Source: Sarcocystis neurona (Eukaryota > Apicomplexa > Conoidasida > Eucoccidiorida > Sarcocystidae). From it: a DNA stretch of 64,000 nucleotides. A program made the position numbers and the translations under genes. Shown piece after piece: positions 39,641 through 52,592 of the stretch; within the stretch, counting starts at the first letter, position 1, and every line of letters begins with the position of its first letter. The stretch lies in contig KL647301.1 in assembly GCA_000727475.1 (NCBI GenBank), forward strand, positions 558,001 to 622,000. The letters run 5' to 3'. The notes under the pieces were generated by a model, which saw nothing but the letters and a program-made list of their open reading frames with translations, was not told where the DNA came from and did not search any database.

Positions 39641-41324
39641 CACCGAGAGCCGTAGCGATGAGATGAATATGGTCGGCACGAGTTTTCAAGTACCCGGAAC
39701 GGTACCACACGTGCAAAAGGCTCCGACCAGCCTGTAGAGAGGCCAAGGCGCCAACGGTTTCTCGACCTCTCGGCAGTGCTGCAGAGAAGTCGTAGCGGCG
39801 CCCCGGCCACGTGTAAACTGTTGCGCCCGCTACGGCGACAGTAGCACGAGTATGGGTGCGATCCTGCTGATTTTATCCCTTTACGCAGGTCATCTGTTTG
39901 CTTCTTCAACAGATTTGAGGACCGCAGAGGCAGCGGAAGAACGGTAGGCACAGGGGGCAATTGGACGCTGGCGTAACGAGGGATTCAGCAGCTGTATAAC
40001 GCTACTCCCACGCTACAGTTACCCTCGTACCTGCGTTCGAAGCACTGTATTGTGCTGAGCAGCATCAAAGGCGGGTAGAGCCTGAATGGGCTGTTGCACT
40101 GCCCGCTGATATATACGCTTTATCTACATGTGTATGGGGATGTAGAGAGAGCTCTTCTGTGGACGAAGAGCACATTGGCAGCCCTCACGCACTTCGTCAC
40201 GCTCATCATCGCGTGGACCAGCAGCGCTGCAGTAGGCTTGCCACTGCTGCTGCATCTGACGCTATGCCGCGTGCGGCTTGTGCGAAGGTCGAACTACTGA
40301 AAGGGAATGCCGCTCACAGCTGTAGGAGAGCGCTCTACCCCTTCCGCCCACTTACCTGCAAGAGTATTCGTTGTTGATGTGAAATGAATCCTCCTCTTTC
40401 CCTCTTCGTAACCCCCCCTCACACCACCGTAGGTACTATGTCCAGCTTTGCCTGAGCTGTGATCCCCACCAGGTGGATCTGTAACTACCAGTGCTGCCTC
40501 TCTGCGTCAGTTTTTGTATCACGTGCTCGCTTCTGCGTCACGTCCTCTGGGCAGCCATCTCCCTCTGTGTAGCAAACGGCGCAAACCGGGAGACTGGAGG
40601 GCTCTCGCATCTGCCTCAACTCCGTACAACTGGCAGTCGGCAGCCGCTTCTCGGCTGCTTGGGCCCTGCTGCTGCGATTCTTTTCTATTATTTCAGGGAG
40701 CGCAGACCTGTACACATACCTGGAAGCTCTCTTTCGCCTGCATTTGCTGTGGGCCTAATAACCCGTCGCCCTTCCAGTAGAGCGGTCAGAGTGCATAGAC
40801 GCAAAAGCACAAAGAGAGCTGCAGCGACGACGGCCCGTACCTTTCCGTGGCGGCCGTCTGTTCTCGCAGGTGACTGTTTCTGCACACTGCATCCCCAGCT
40901 CGTACAAGTCGTACGCATACCACGCCCCAAGTAAAAGCAGTCTGGACGTCTTGTCCATCAGCATCGGCACGTTGTGGGGCTGGGCCCGGGAAGGCGTTCT
41001 GCACCCCGCTGCCTGCCTTTACTGCTACGTTGTTTGTGGCTATACAGGTGTATATGAATGTATATTCTCCGACAGATCTCCATAGAGAACTTCACCAAAT
41101 CATCTCTTACTCACTGTCTATGGATATACATGGATAGGCGTCAGGCTAAGAATGTTTTTGTAGCCTGGTAACTCCCGGAAATTTTGTGCTGGTGGACACG
41201 TGCTTCATCGGGGACCGAAAAGCGACTTTCGCCAGCTGCGAACAAGAAGGTTCAGCGTGACTCTCTCCACAAATGGACCCGCTTTTAGATGCAGCTGCCG
41301 CCTGTCGGGAGCGTAACCATGTGC

Positions 41325-41460
41325 AAGTTCTTTGCTTTACCGCACCTCGTGGCTCTAGTGCTGCGCGTCACTTTCGGAACGTTTTTTCTGTGCCACACCT
41401 TCGGCCCATCTCTATTTAAGATGACTCCAAAGCTTTTTTCTTTGCCCTACCTCGACAACC
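41325..41460. repeat. Three diverged tandem units of about 52 bp
   Basis: Units begin near 41327, 41380 and 41431, each with a TTCTTT/TTTTTTCT run followed by GCCNCACCT-CG-like sequence. All three are readable in one short open frame (41289-41471), giving FFALPHL, FFLCHTF and LFSLPYL echoes, but the frame has no other support as a gene. Confidence 0.5.
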
Positions 41461-42145
41461 CTCGATGGTGACGGCCAACTAGAACCAACCGGCTGCGCTT
41501 GACTGCGTTTTTTTCCGCAAACAGCCAAGTTCCTCGACAAAGAAAAACCAGATGGTTGCGGTCCAGGACGGAAAAAAGACCAAAAGTCATGGAAGAACGC
41601 TCAGGCCGGGCCTCGCCACCATCTAACGGGGGGCTCCACAGTGTGTGCAGCTAACAATGTTATCTGTACTCGTATCGAGCGTATCCATCATGGATGCACT
41701 AGGTGCTTGCGTTAATACTGCCGCATTTCAGGTGGATGTGTCGCCATCTTCCACTTTTTGGAAGTCTGCTAATTCTTTGGGCGCCCGTTTACTTTGAACG
41801 AATACCCTTGTTTGCATATCACTCAATTCCCTACTGCTTTCGCATCCTTGTATGCCCCTCCATTGGATAGTGACATCACGGCGCTCCAATCCCTTGTAGC
41901 TTTACGTCCGCCCACGTCGCCGTGTCCTCTGCCAGAAGATAAACGTTCCGTGCTGCACATTTTCGTCTCTGCATTTTCGCCACTCTAATACGTGTAGGTT
42001 GTCGCTAAGACAGAGGCGCGCCCAGTCACTTCATTCCTGCCGCTCCTGCACACAGGAAGACACGTATAACGTAGTGCCATTACTACGTACTCCCAACAAC
42101 CTCTACGACGGTCGCAACCATGTGCATTTCAACCTTTCGTAGTTG

Positions 42146-42405
42146 TAAATGGGGAACTGTTGTCCAAGTATAGCGTCGCCTTCGCTCTGTTTCGACGTCA
42201 TTGAGTGTGTGTCGCCATGTTTTCTTTTGCACATTCTACACTAAGCTTACTGTCGTCTGTGCTTCCCCTTAATTGTAACTGGGAGATTCTTGTATAATTG
42301 CAGCTTCGCCTTCGCTTCGTTCCAATGTCGTTCAGTGTGTGTGGCCGTGTTTTCTTTTACACCTACACTAAACTTACTCTCGTCTGCGCCAGCCCGCCTG
42401 TCGCT
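42146..42405. repeat. Tandem direct duplication, period about 130 bp
   Basis: Two diverged head-to-tail copies share CGCCTTCGC at 42177 and 42307, CAGTGTGTGTGGC/GAGTGTGTGTCGC, ATGTTTTCTTTT/GTGTTTTCTTTT, then CTACACTAA and TTACT.TCGTCTG. Estimated identity by eye is about 80 percent. Confidence 0.85.
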
Positions 42406-44532
42406 GGCAACCTCGGAACCCCATTAAAGCGTTACTGGAACAGTTTGCTGGAGTTGTCCCTCCGACTTCCCGCACTAGTCTCCTGCTACAGGCGTAGAAG
42501 TAATTCGTCTGACAACGTCATGCCCAACGGTCCAAACTGACTGACTGCATTCTACCCGTCGAGACCACCGTCTGCGAAACGTGCGCATGGCCCTTTGTTG
42601 AGGACGTGGCCAGGTGGACTACGTGGTTCTGTTGTCGCTCCCTTGAGTGCCACATTTCGACGCAACGACTGTAAACCACGTGTGTCGTATGGAGCAGCGG
42701 CCTTGCGTCGCAGAGCTCTGTCGGCAGCACGGAGTTGCTGTACGGTAGCACAAGTTGACCGTCAAGGTCGTATACACGTGGAGCAACTCCCACCATTCTT
42801 TTCCGCTGCACGTTAATTCTGCGCCATTGCGTGCGACGCAGCGGCGTCCCTCTTCATCTTAACTTCCCTGCTGAGGCAGCGGTATGTCCGACCCTCTGCA
42901 GTTGTGTGATCGTGCGCTCAGCAGGCGGTCGAATTCTGCAAGTGAACATTGGTCAGCGCGCGTTTACCTCTTTTCACCTAAGATGTGTGACACGATCCGG
43001 GAAGTGGGGCGCCTGCCTTCTGAAGACTCTCCTTCTGCCTTGAGAATTTGAGTCGCGAAAAGGTACTCTGGAGAGGATTCGGGCAAACTGAGGGTCGATT
43101 TCTTGTCTTCCTGACTGCATGTCAAGGAACTGTGTTCTCAGAACGGTGATCCTCTGTGCCGAGCTTTCAAAAGCCGGATTCGACGTTGCCAAGAAGATGC
43201 GTCTTTGATGCCTGGGGTGACACCGCAGGGCTGGATGAGTGTGCAACGCCTTTGCGCATACGAGCGCTTTACTTGAAGCTGTCGACCGTCCGCAGCAGAT
43301 ATGGTTAGGGAAAAGGCAATCAGTGTGGATGTGCGGTAGCTAACGCCTCTACGTCACCTCTACGTAAAACATTTACAGTTGCGTAAGAATTTACAATCTG
43401 CGAACATCTGGAGAAGCTTGCGGACGGGACAACTTAAAGGAATAGCCGTTGTATATCGTTTGGCATCGTGCCTGCCAGTCGTGCCCGCACTCGTTTGCAT
43501 GAACCAAAGAACAAACGGTGTCAGTGACGAAGCACACCCGATTTTGAGAATTTGAATGAGACCCTCTCTTTGATCGGGATACACCAAACTCTTCAACCGT
43601 CGTCTTCAATCATATACCGCATTCGTGGAAAAGGTTTTAATCACAAGCGCATAGCAGTTGGCATCGATGGGACGCAGCGAAAAAACATGTAGGTCGTAGG
43701 TACACCTCGACGGCATCGATTTGATCGTTTTGTGTGCAGCACGATCTGCGGCCGTTCGTCGTGTCAAGTGGGACCCGTTGTGTGTGGCTTCCGTGAGCAC
43801 ACAGCCCTCGTCTGCTACGTCCTCTCGCACAGAGGCTCTCAGTTAAATGAACGGCCACCACACGTCTACCCGTCCCCCGTGGACCTGTTCGTTTCGCCAG
43901 TTGACTGGTTTTTTCGTGGAAACACCCTCCGTCCTGTGTTGAGTCGTGCAGCGTGATGACAACTGGGTCATTAGTCGACTACGCAAGTAGGCGGCTGTTT
44001 TGTCTCGCACTGCTGCAATCCGTTTATCCCTAAGGTGTGTAGGTGTGAAGCAAGCTGCAGGAGGAGGTCCTCTTCCATTCTCCCTGTAAAAACGTTACGC
44101 GGTCGGCCGTAAACTCTGGCGCGTGGCTCTTCAGGCGGACACTCTCCGCCGTCGTGACACTAATTTCCGTGATGCTTGCGTGACAACGAAATACGTGGAC
44201 GGCGCAGAGGTCGGTGCTGCTGCCGCTAGAGCAGCAGCACCTGCGACTGACTGCGCTTTCCATTTATCCTCTTCAGATTCGTTCTGCGCAAGGTGTCGGA
44301 CCTGGCGTCTCACAGCAGACGTCGGGTGCTGCTGAAGAAGAACCAGCAGCGTCACGGCGCGGCGCTTCAGTTGCCCTTTGCACACCACGTAGGAGACGGT
44401 GGGGGAGCACCGCCAATTTTGAACCGCTGCTGGTACGTGTTAGTGCTGGCGGACGTGAGGCCGTTTAGCAGCCGGCACCGCATTCTTCAGGTTCGTCTAG
44501 ACAAAGGACAGCAGTCCTGTCGGCGGAGCAGA

Positions 44533-47500
44533 ATGAGCCCCCGGCGGAAGAGAAAGGAAAAGGGTGGACTCAAACCGATAGCACATAGAACAGTGACGGC
44601 GCAGAGCAATGCTGCAAAGAAAGAAGCACGGGTCCCTGGTCGTTCCCATGCACGGGGCGAATCGCTGCTTCTTCCGTCTTCGCGGGACCTCGCTAGAGCC
44701 GTGCGGCTGCCGACTGAGGCTGCGCTCCTACACTGTCCCCCTACGAAACGATTGCGGTATTATGTGCAACCCCAGCAAGGGAAGCAGCAGGAGGACCAAC
44801 AGCAGGAGAAGAAGGAGGCACAGGAGAGAAGTGATATGGAGAAAGAATTGAGCTGTCCAGCCGACAGCACAGCCACCGTGACTTGCAACAAGACCTTGTG
44901 CTCCGCGCGTCTCCGTGGTGGCAACCCCACGTCTCCTAGGAGTACGCAGTCGGCAGCAAGGATCCGAAGAAACACATGCCTTGAAAGAAACAGTAGAAGG
45001 ACATCCGCCTCCGTGAACGGTGAAAAGATCTCCCGGCGCGAAGAAGCGGTGTGTATCTCTGGCCTCCCGGAGATCGAGTGCGCATCGCTGAACACCGCGA
45101 CGGGTAGCACAGTCGTCCGATGTGGCCTACCTGCTTGTCGTCCAAATAAGCCGCCGTGCTGTGCTATGGCAGGTGCGTCTGCTGCTACTAGCGGGGTTGG
45201 TGCAGACGCTGCAAACAGTATTGCTGTCTGTCTTGTCGACCCCTCTCAGCTGAATCATCAAGATGACTTGCTTGCGCCTGCGACAGATGCTTTGTCCCCG
45301 ACGAAGAAACTGCTGGTCCCTGCTGAGTCAGGCAAAGCGAAATTTTATTTCCGGCGGGCGGAACAGCTACCTGTAGACCAAGACGATGGCAGTGAATCAG
45401 ATGTCAACGATGAGGCTGTTGAAAACAAAGCGCTACTGCTAAGTGGGCGCTCTACTCAGTCAAGCCTTCTGCAAACACATCAGGACCCCGTGCCGCCCTC
45501 GACACCGACCCCAAGACTGCTGCTGAACGCTTGCTGTTCCACTGGCGTGCGCACCCCCCCCGCGGGCTCTCCTCTCTCGATGTCTTCACAAGCCTCGACA
45601 AATAGTGCGTTTTCTGCGTCCCCGTTAACGAGCTGCAGCAGCTTCGGCCCCAGCTCCTTGCCGGCAACGCCTTCGTGCTGGCTGAGTGACGAACATTCTC
45701 CACATCAGACGCAGAAGCACACCAACGACGCCGCGAGTCCAGCAGGAGCAGTAGCGCAGCAGGAGCAGCAGCAGGATGGCTCGGTTTTCTTGTGGGAAGT
45801 TGTTTCGTCGTCTACGCCAATGAGAACTAGGGCAGCTGCACCGTCTAGCGCCGTTCCAGCAGAGCGTTCCCCCGCCGATAACGAAGAGTTAGAGGAGTGC
45901 GCTAGCTTGCTCTCGTTATCGTTTGGGTCATCGTCAAGGCCGTACAGCTGCGGCGACCTAAACCTTCCTAGCTACCGAAACCCCATTGCTGCCCGCAACA
46001 GCGGCAAGTCGGTTGCAGGGGGGACCGATCCACTGTTCGAACCAGCTGCCGCTGAGCAAGCGACAGAGACTACTGCCCCACCAGTGTTTCCATTTCCCGC
46101 CGGTTCTGCGAAGGCTGGGAGGCTTGCAGTCGCTGCGGTCACAAGCGAATACGTAGACAGCGTCTGGAGCCGAAGAGAGCAACAGCCGGACGGTCCGTTA
46201 GTGCAAAGAAGTGAACAGATCGTGACGCAGGAACAGAAACAGCAGGAAAGCTCTACGCTAGTACTCAAAAGTAGCAGTGACAGGCTATTTTTCCTGCGGG
46301 AGGGGAGATCCGAGAGGCGAAGAGCCGCTTTTGGAAGACCTGACCAGTGCGAGACAGCACCAGCTGGTGCAGCTGAGGGTGCGCAGAACAACAGTAACAC
46401 CGTCGAGCGCGTCACCACCTGCCAAGACGGGGAAGGACATCAAGCGGCAGAGGAGTGCCACGCAGCATGCAGTACGCTGGTACGCAATAGATGCCGGGAG
46501 TCGTCTCCCATCACTTCTACCGCAGATCGCACTCTTGAGGGTGTAGCGACAGCTGCTGTGTCGCTGCCGCTGCAGCTGCCGATTCCAGCTCGTGCACCAC
46601 GCGGCAAAGCGCACAGCGGGCAGGTCAACCGCTACCAGCAGCGGGCGGGCCTGCTCCCTCGACAGGCCGCCCCAGCGGCAGGAGCAGTTGCAGAGGACAG
46701 CTTCACTGCAGGTTCAGCAGAGGATAGCGCATTAGAACAGGGGACTGTCACAGTGACAGCAGAGGAGGTAGCGCGAGACATCGCGGAAACCACAGAGAAA
46801 ACCGCAGAGGTACACACGTGGACAGGAGAGGGGGGAAAGGAGACCAAGAGTCCTCTGCTACCCGCGTTGCTCGGACGTGCTGCAGGCAGCATCAAGTCAA
46901 TGAGAGTATTAGGAGGGAAAAAGCAGGAAGGAACGTCGAGGTGCAGACTCCAGCTTCCCGCTGACAGGAGTTCCTTCGGTAATCACGGCGAGACGCAGCA
47001 GCAGCAAGCTGCGGCTCTGAGTGCCATGGAAAGAGCGGCTGCGCGAGCGAAGCTGGCAGCTCGAGCAGCCGCTGCATGCGCGGCAGTAATAGACGCTGCT
47101 GCAGCCGCTGCCCGCAACGCCGCAGCTGCCTCTGCTGCAAATCAGGGCTCCGCAGGTACCGCTCCTGGGGAGTATACCGAATATCCTGACCTGCAGCGCA
47201 ATATTCACGACGACTACGACTTGTTCTGCAGCACGGTGCCAGGAGCTGAAGCGTTTCTCGAGAGCACGGCCCGCAGCAGTAGCAGCGCGACTTCTCGCGA
47301 ACTAGGTGGCGTAAACACAAGCCAGCACTTCTGGCAGCCGTTGCGCCAGGTCAGTGCTACAGAGACGGATTATCTTCGTCCACAGGCATGCCACGGCAGT
47401 GCGGAGGGGCTTGTCGGTAGTCCTGCTTACTGGTCTGACATGAGCAGGAACAGCGCGAGGCGGTCTAGTAGTGGCACCGCTACGAGTGATTCGCGCAGTA

Positions 47501-50500
47501 GCAGCAATAGCAGGACAAGCACTAGATGCACAGAGAGCCAGAGCAGCAGAAGCGAGGTCACTGCGCTCGGCGGCGATGCCGGTGCGTTTCAATCGCGAGG
47601 CAGGGGCTGGAGTGACAAACGCGGCAACCCGCTTAAGCAGTGCGATTTGCAGCAGTGCGAGGATTCCCATGGCACGCCGGAGGAAAACAACGAGTCCGTT
47701 GATTCTGACCGTCAGTCGCAGCGACGACCAGCAGAAGGCGAGAGTTGTAAGTGTTCAAAGTGGGGTGATTCAGACGTAGAGCCGCCGAGGGCAGGCGTGG
47801 ACGAAACAGGCTGTCAAATCTGGGCAAACGATGGACTAAAAGCATCAAGGTGCTGCTTTTCGCGGTCGTCCTCGATAGGAACCGATGCTACTAGGTACAC
47901 TTTGGAACGTAGGGGCAGCAGATGCACGCGGTGTTGGTGCTGCTGCAGCTGCAGTTTCACCAAATGCAGCAGCCTCGCGAGCAGCCCCCGTCTGCGTCAG
48001 GAACACCCGCAGAAGCCACAGTGGAGCTGCGATGCTGTGGAAGGAAGCAATAAAGCTGCGCTGCTGTCCAGTGGAGCAGGAGCCCAGGAGGACTACCCTC
48101 TGTCCTCAGTTCCTTCACGCGAAGGTGATGTGTCCACTAACCTGGCAGAGCAGCCAGCGTCACTTGAAAGGCAGAGGGCAGCCGACGCAGACGAGACACA
48201 CGTGCAAGCAGAAGGTCAGGAATCAACGAAATCGGTCCAAGAAAACTCAGCAGAGGATGGCGGTATATTAAGACGAGACGGCAGCAAGGGCGGCTCCAGT
48301 GGCTGGCTTTCGGGAGTTGAATGTTCGACTGTCGGTTTCTCGGGTGAACTGCTTAAAAGTGCCCTTGCCACGTCGGAGGGGGTGACCAAAGAAACGTTGA
48401 AAACCATTGGGTCAACAGGGCATCCTTCTCTTCAAGCTGTTCCTGCACTGCGCAACAGCGCTACCGAGGACGCTTCGTCCGCTGCTGCAGAACGCCGAGT
48501 AGTCACAACGGACAACAGCCGTAGACATGTGGTCCTCGGAGCAGGACGGTTCGGAAAGGTGGTGCTGGGGCACCATAACCATTCTGGCCTCCTTGTAGCA
48601 GTAAAAATCATCGACAAAAGCCGAGTGCGGGGAGTGGGCAGCGAGAAAGACGAGGTCAACTTTCGACAGGAAATAGAAATGCACAGGTCAGCACACTAGT
48701 GGAAAGCCACTGCAATCCTACCGTTACGCCTCTGTGCTTCTTGTTGGATAGAGAGCGTCGCTGGGACTTGAAAAGGACAGCGACATAACTCGCCTGACGC
48801 TAGTGCACATGCGTTGTGGGTAAATATGTTTTGACTCATGAAACTATTTCGGCGAGCCGGGCATTCTTGCGACATTCTTTGTGGGCTACGTGTTTGCTTT
48901 TTCACACGGTGTGTAGCTGACCCCACGAGACCGATGAGCGGATGTCTTGCCTATCTATCTGCGTTTGCGAGCTGCTGGTCTCTTCTCCAGTGCAGTCGCC
49001 TGCACTTACGGCGCTCTTTGCCTGTCGGGGCGCTGCGCAGACCTATCTTTTATCCCTTGTGGAGCCTGTACAACTGTCTATGTTCCCCGTTTGCTGCTGC
49101 GTGCGAAATATAGACGCCTGCCTGCGCACCGCAACATCGTCACGGTGTACGACGTGTACGAGGATCGCAAGAGTATGTATCTCGTCATGGAACTGTGCGA
49201 CCGCGTCAGTCTGTTGGACAAGCTTGCGGAGGAAGGACCACTGCATGAGGACTTGGCAAGACAAATTTTCCTCCAAATCCTTGCTGCGGTGAAGCACTGT
49301 CATGACCACCATGTCGTGCACCGCGATCTTAAGCCGGAAAATGTTCTTTTCGCGCGGCGGCAGCAGCCTGCCGACGATGGGCGGCAACTTCCCTATGGAA
49401 AGCCGCCCAGACCTGCGGCACTCTACCACTCGTGCTGCACGTGTCACCCGGTAGGAAACAAGACTGTCTCACCCACGTGCACGTGTATGTCCTATTGCTG
49501 CTGCTGCTGCTGGATGCCACACGGCGACTGCAGTGGTGCAAAGCCGGGTTTCGGATACGCAACTCACTGTAGATCCTCTTCCGCGGGCTATCCGGGACGC
49601 CAGCAAATCTCCGAGTGCTGCTGTGCAAAACGGGAGATCGAGCAGACCAGTTGTTGGCCCTGGTCCGCTGCAGCTGTGGGCGTGCGATGCGACACTGCTG
49701 CGGGACGGGGAGGCACGGGAGTGACAGGAGCTACGGAACAGGTGAGCAGCTACGTCTTTGTGGACCAGGCCCATCCCCAGAACGTGCGACGCAACCAACA
49801 GAAAGGGGCTGAAGAGAGAGGAGCAGCGGCTTCGGATGCGTCTGATCTCAGCCAGCCGCAAAGACGTGTAATCAGGAGCAGCACATCCCAGCAGCCAAAC
49901 ACAGTCCAACAAGGGGCGCAACCGCAGCAAAGCGAGTCACGCGGATTAAACCAACCCGCGCAGGACTCTCAGCTACGAAGGGAGAGCGTTCTGAAGCAGC
50001 AACGTCCCGCGGCCCGAAGAGGCAGCTCGACACCGGAAGCTGCGCCGTGTGATTCTCAGGTTGTAGAGGAAGCGCGGTCGACAGAAACTGATGCTGCCTC
50101 TCTGCGAAGCCCGGGATCTTTACGAGAACGCACTTCTACTGAAGACAAACCAACAAACCTCCTCGCAATGGCAGGCTGCTGTTGCTGCCGGAGGTGTTGT
50201 TGGCAGGAAGAAGATGCGGAGCGAGAGATGCGGAGCGGCCATCTGTTGTCTCTTCATATGTGGCGGCGACGAGACCGGCAAGAGCCACCGACGGTGAAAC
50301 TCATCGATTTTGGCGCCGCTTGCTCGTCCGCTCGCGGGCAGTTACGAGGAACTGCCTGCGGCACAACTCACTACGTACGTCGCACCGCCACGGGATGCAG
50401 GATGCGGTGCATAGACAGTTGCATCGCGGTGCCATGTTGTGTGTGGCCGCTTCTGTGTATGTATACGCGTAACCACAGAGGTGCAGTATTTGCTCACAAA

Positions 50501-52592
50501 GAAACTCTCAGAGTTATTCGATAGCAGCTGTATCACTTTAAGGAAGTGGGATTGCCCCGTGAACCGTCAAGTAGACTATCTCAAAGGCCGCGCATGAAGT
50601 GGACGATAAGCATTTTTCTAACAAAATGGGCTTCTCAAAGAATCTGTGATTAGAGCGCGCGTGCAGGTGCGGCTAGCTATTCAGAAGGTGAAGCAGGTGT
50701 TACCAAACGGCGCCGGTATCCGACAAGTTGATACAAACGCGTGCAGTAGACAGCAGAAGATACAACACCAGATTACGTCAGCAGCTGGAAACACGTGCTG
50801 TCTGCACACACAAAAGAGCTGAGAGCTCAGTGAACATTCAGGATCAGCGCTAGGATTAAGAGGCAATCATTTTTTCCGCAGTTCCGGTAAAATTGAAAAA
50901 GTGACGGGTCTGCCTGTCGCTACCGGCGGCTTCAACGTAACTCTCCCTTGCAAGCTCGCAACGCGCTGAATGTAGCACGCTTTTTGTTCTGCAGCAGTTC
51001 TTCCCACAGTCAGCTGACTGGCAGCAAAGCAGGCCGTACCTAAGCGCCTGTCGGAATCGAAAGTGAAAAGAAAAGCCATTGCTACGTATGGTGTGTCAAA
51101 AGTGTGATACAACGGTGAGTTTCCGATTTCCTTTACCTAAGCTTCTGCACATGAAAAACACTTGCGTATTTGAAGAGCCTACGGAGTGAGTCTCAGCTCA
51201 GTTGTGTGGGATGGCGAAGGCTAGATCAGTGGTCCCCGTGGCAGTGGGATGATAACCCCTACGACGAGGAAAGTTGTCGCCACGGCTGGGAGTGTGTGTG
51301 ACTGGCCTTCGTAGCTTGCGCCCGAGGTGTTAACCGGCAACTACTACGACGGTTTTGCCAGCGACGCGTGGAGTTTAGGAGTGATCCTTTTTACAATGCT
51401 GGCCGCTGCCCCTCCCTTCGACGGACTAACACATTCACGTCTTACCCGGCAAATTGTTCGGGGTAAGTGACGCGTTTGCTGAAAGCTACAGTGCTGGAGG
51501 CGTACTTGCTAAAGAGCGTGTTGCTTACAGATTATTTGAGCGCCGCAGCCTTCACCCCGGCGCCGAATGCAGCCTAGCCACTTACACCTAGTACAGGAAC
51601 TCCCTTTCCAAGATGCTATCCTAAAGCAGAAGACTAATGTGTGTATATATGTATGTATATGTGTCCGTGTGTGTCCTCCTCGTCCCCTCGTCTGAACGTG
51701 TCTTAGGAGAGTACCGCATGGATGGTCTAGTCTGGTGGAAAGTGTCGGAGGACGCAAAAAATCTGATCCTGCGTTTACTGGATGTGAATCCTCAGACAAG
51801 GTAATGATACAACTCACTGCAGCGCTCCTCTCAGGCTCCCTGTCAAGCAAAAATTAGTCAGTTGGTGCGCCGCATCTGTAAAAACGACACGCGAACAAAC
51901 ATTGTATGCCATAGCTGTGTGTACCTGCGTCCACCTGTACATGCGAGGTTGTCGTATACAGCCGTGGCCTACACGTTCAGTTCCGGTGCGCCGCTACGGC
52001 GCCGTCGAGTGCGTGTCACTCAATGCGTATCAACCGCGAGTGAGAAGCTGCCGTCCTGTGGCACGTTTGTGGTTTTGCTGGCATAGTGTTGTATGATTCA
52101 CACACAGTATCCGCATGATCTGACATACCCGTGTTAGTACATCTAGATTCTTAACAGTGTGCCATATGTACAATTGTACGCTTACTGTACCCGTGTATAT
52201 GTACAGTACATACGTATGTAAATATATAAAGACAATGAACAAGATAGGTAGGCAGCTTGACAGCTTTTTTCGCTCACGCACACGTACAGGAACGTTGTAT
52301 GTGTACAGCTGTATATACATGTCTGCATGTTTTCATCAGCGTATGATCAAGGAATAAAGTTGTGCTCTGTTGTTGTGGTTGGCTGTGACTGGATGCGCAT
52401 GGCAGAATTACGGTAAACGAAGCTGCGCGCCACCCCTGGGTGGTGCGGGCGTTGCCGTCCGGACTTCCGTCCCTGTTTTTTGAGAACGCCCACTGCCTCT
52501 CTTCACTTGCAGCAGCTGCGGGTGAAGCAACACAGCCTGACGACGGGTGCTGCTTGTCATTGTTTGAAGAAGACGACCCTTTAGTGGCGTGA
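44533..52592 (+). CDS. CAMK-like Ser/Thr protein kinase with giant N-terminal extension and split catalytic domain, five exons
   Basis: Exons are 44533-48686, 49114-50374, 51315-51462, 51707-51800 and 52406-52592. All four junctions match in phase and restore kinase sequence, giving 1,947 residues with stop TGA at 52590. The kinase has the Gly-rich loop LGAGRFGKVVLG (about residue 1333), VAVKII with the ATP-binding Lys, HRDLKPENVLF (about 1453), KLIDFG (about 1780), GTTHYLAPEV, SDAWSLGVILF and NPQTRITVNEAARHPWV. All catalytic residues are present, so it should be active on Ser/Thr. Sequence style is CAMK/CDPK group; no EF hands follow, so calcium binding is not shown. The first 1,330 residues are Ser/Ala/Gln/Glu-rich with no domain I recognise. 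About 300 extra residues (Cys-rich then Gln/Arg/Ser-rich) lie between HRD and DFG, where about 20 is normal. The start at 44533 is the first ATG of the open frame; an upstream exon is possible. Confidence 0.9.

Larger units (their letters stand above)
31458..44532. other. About 13 kb without a recognisable gene
   Basis: Open frames of 60-185 codons occur on both strands and in all frames but none shows a family motif, matched splice phases or a codon pattern unlike its shadows. A more GC-rich block at 37.7-41.0 kb has overlapping open frames on both strands and CAG/CTG-derived words. Four short diverged tandem duplications (36.6, 41.3, 42.1 kb and the GCA tract at 39.3 kb) suggest old, decaying repetitive DNA. 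I found no reverse transcriptase, integrase or terminal-repeat signature that would name an element. Confidence 0.5.

Noticed and set aside
42500..43900. Possible retroelement remnant (several His/Cys-containing short frames on both strands)
   Set aside because: No reverse transcriptase YxDD, integrase HHCC or DDE spacing, and no terminal repeats were found.
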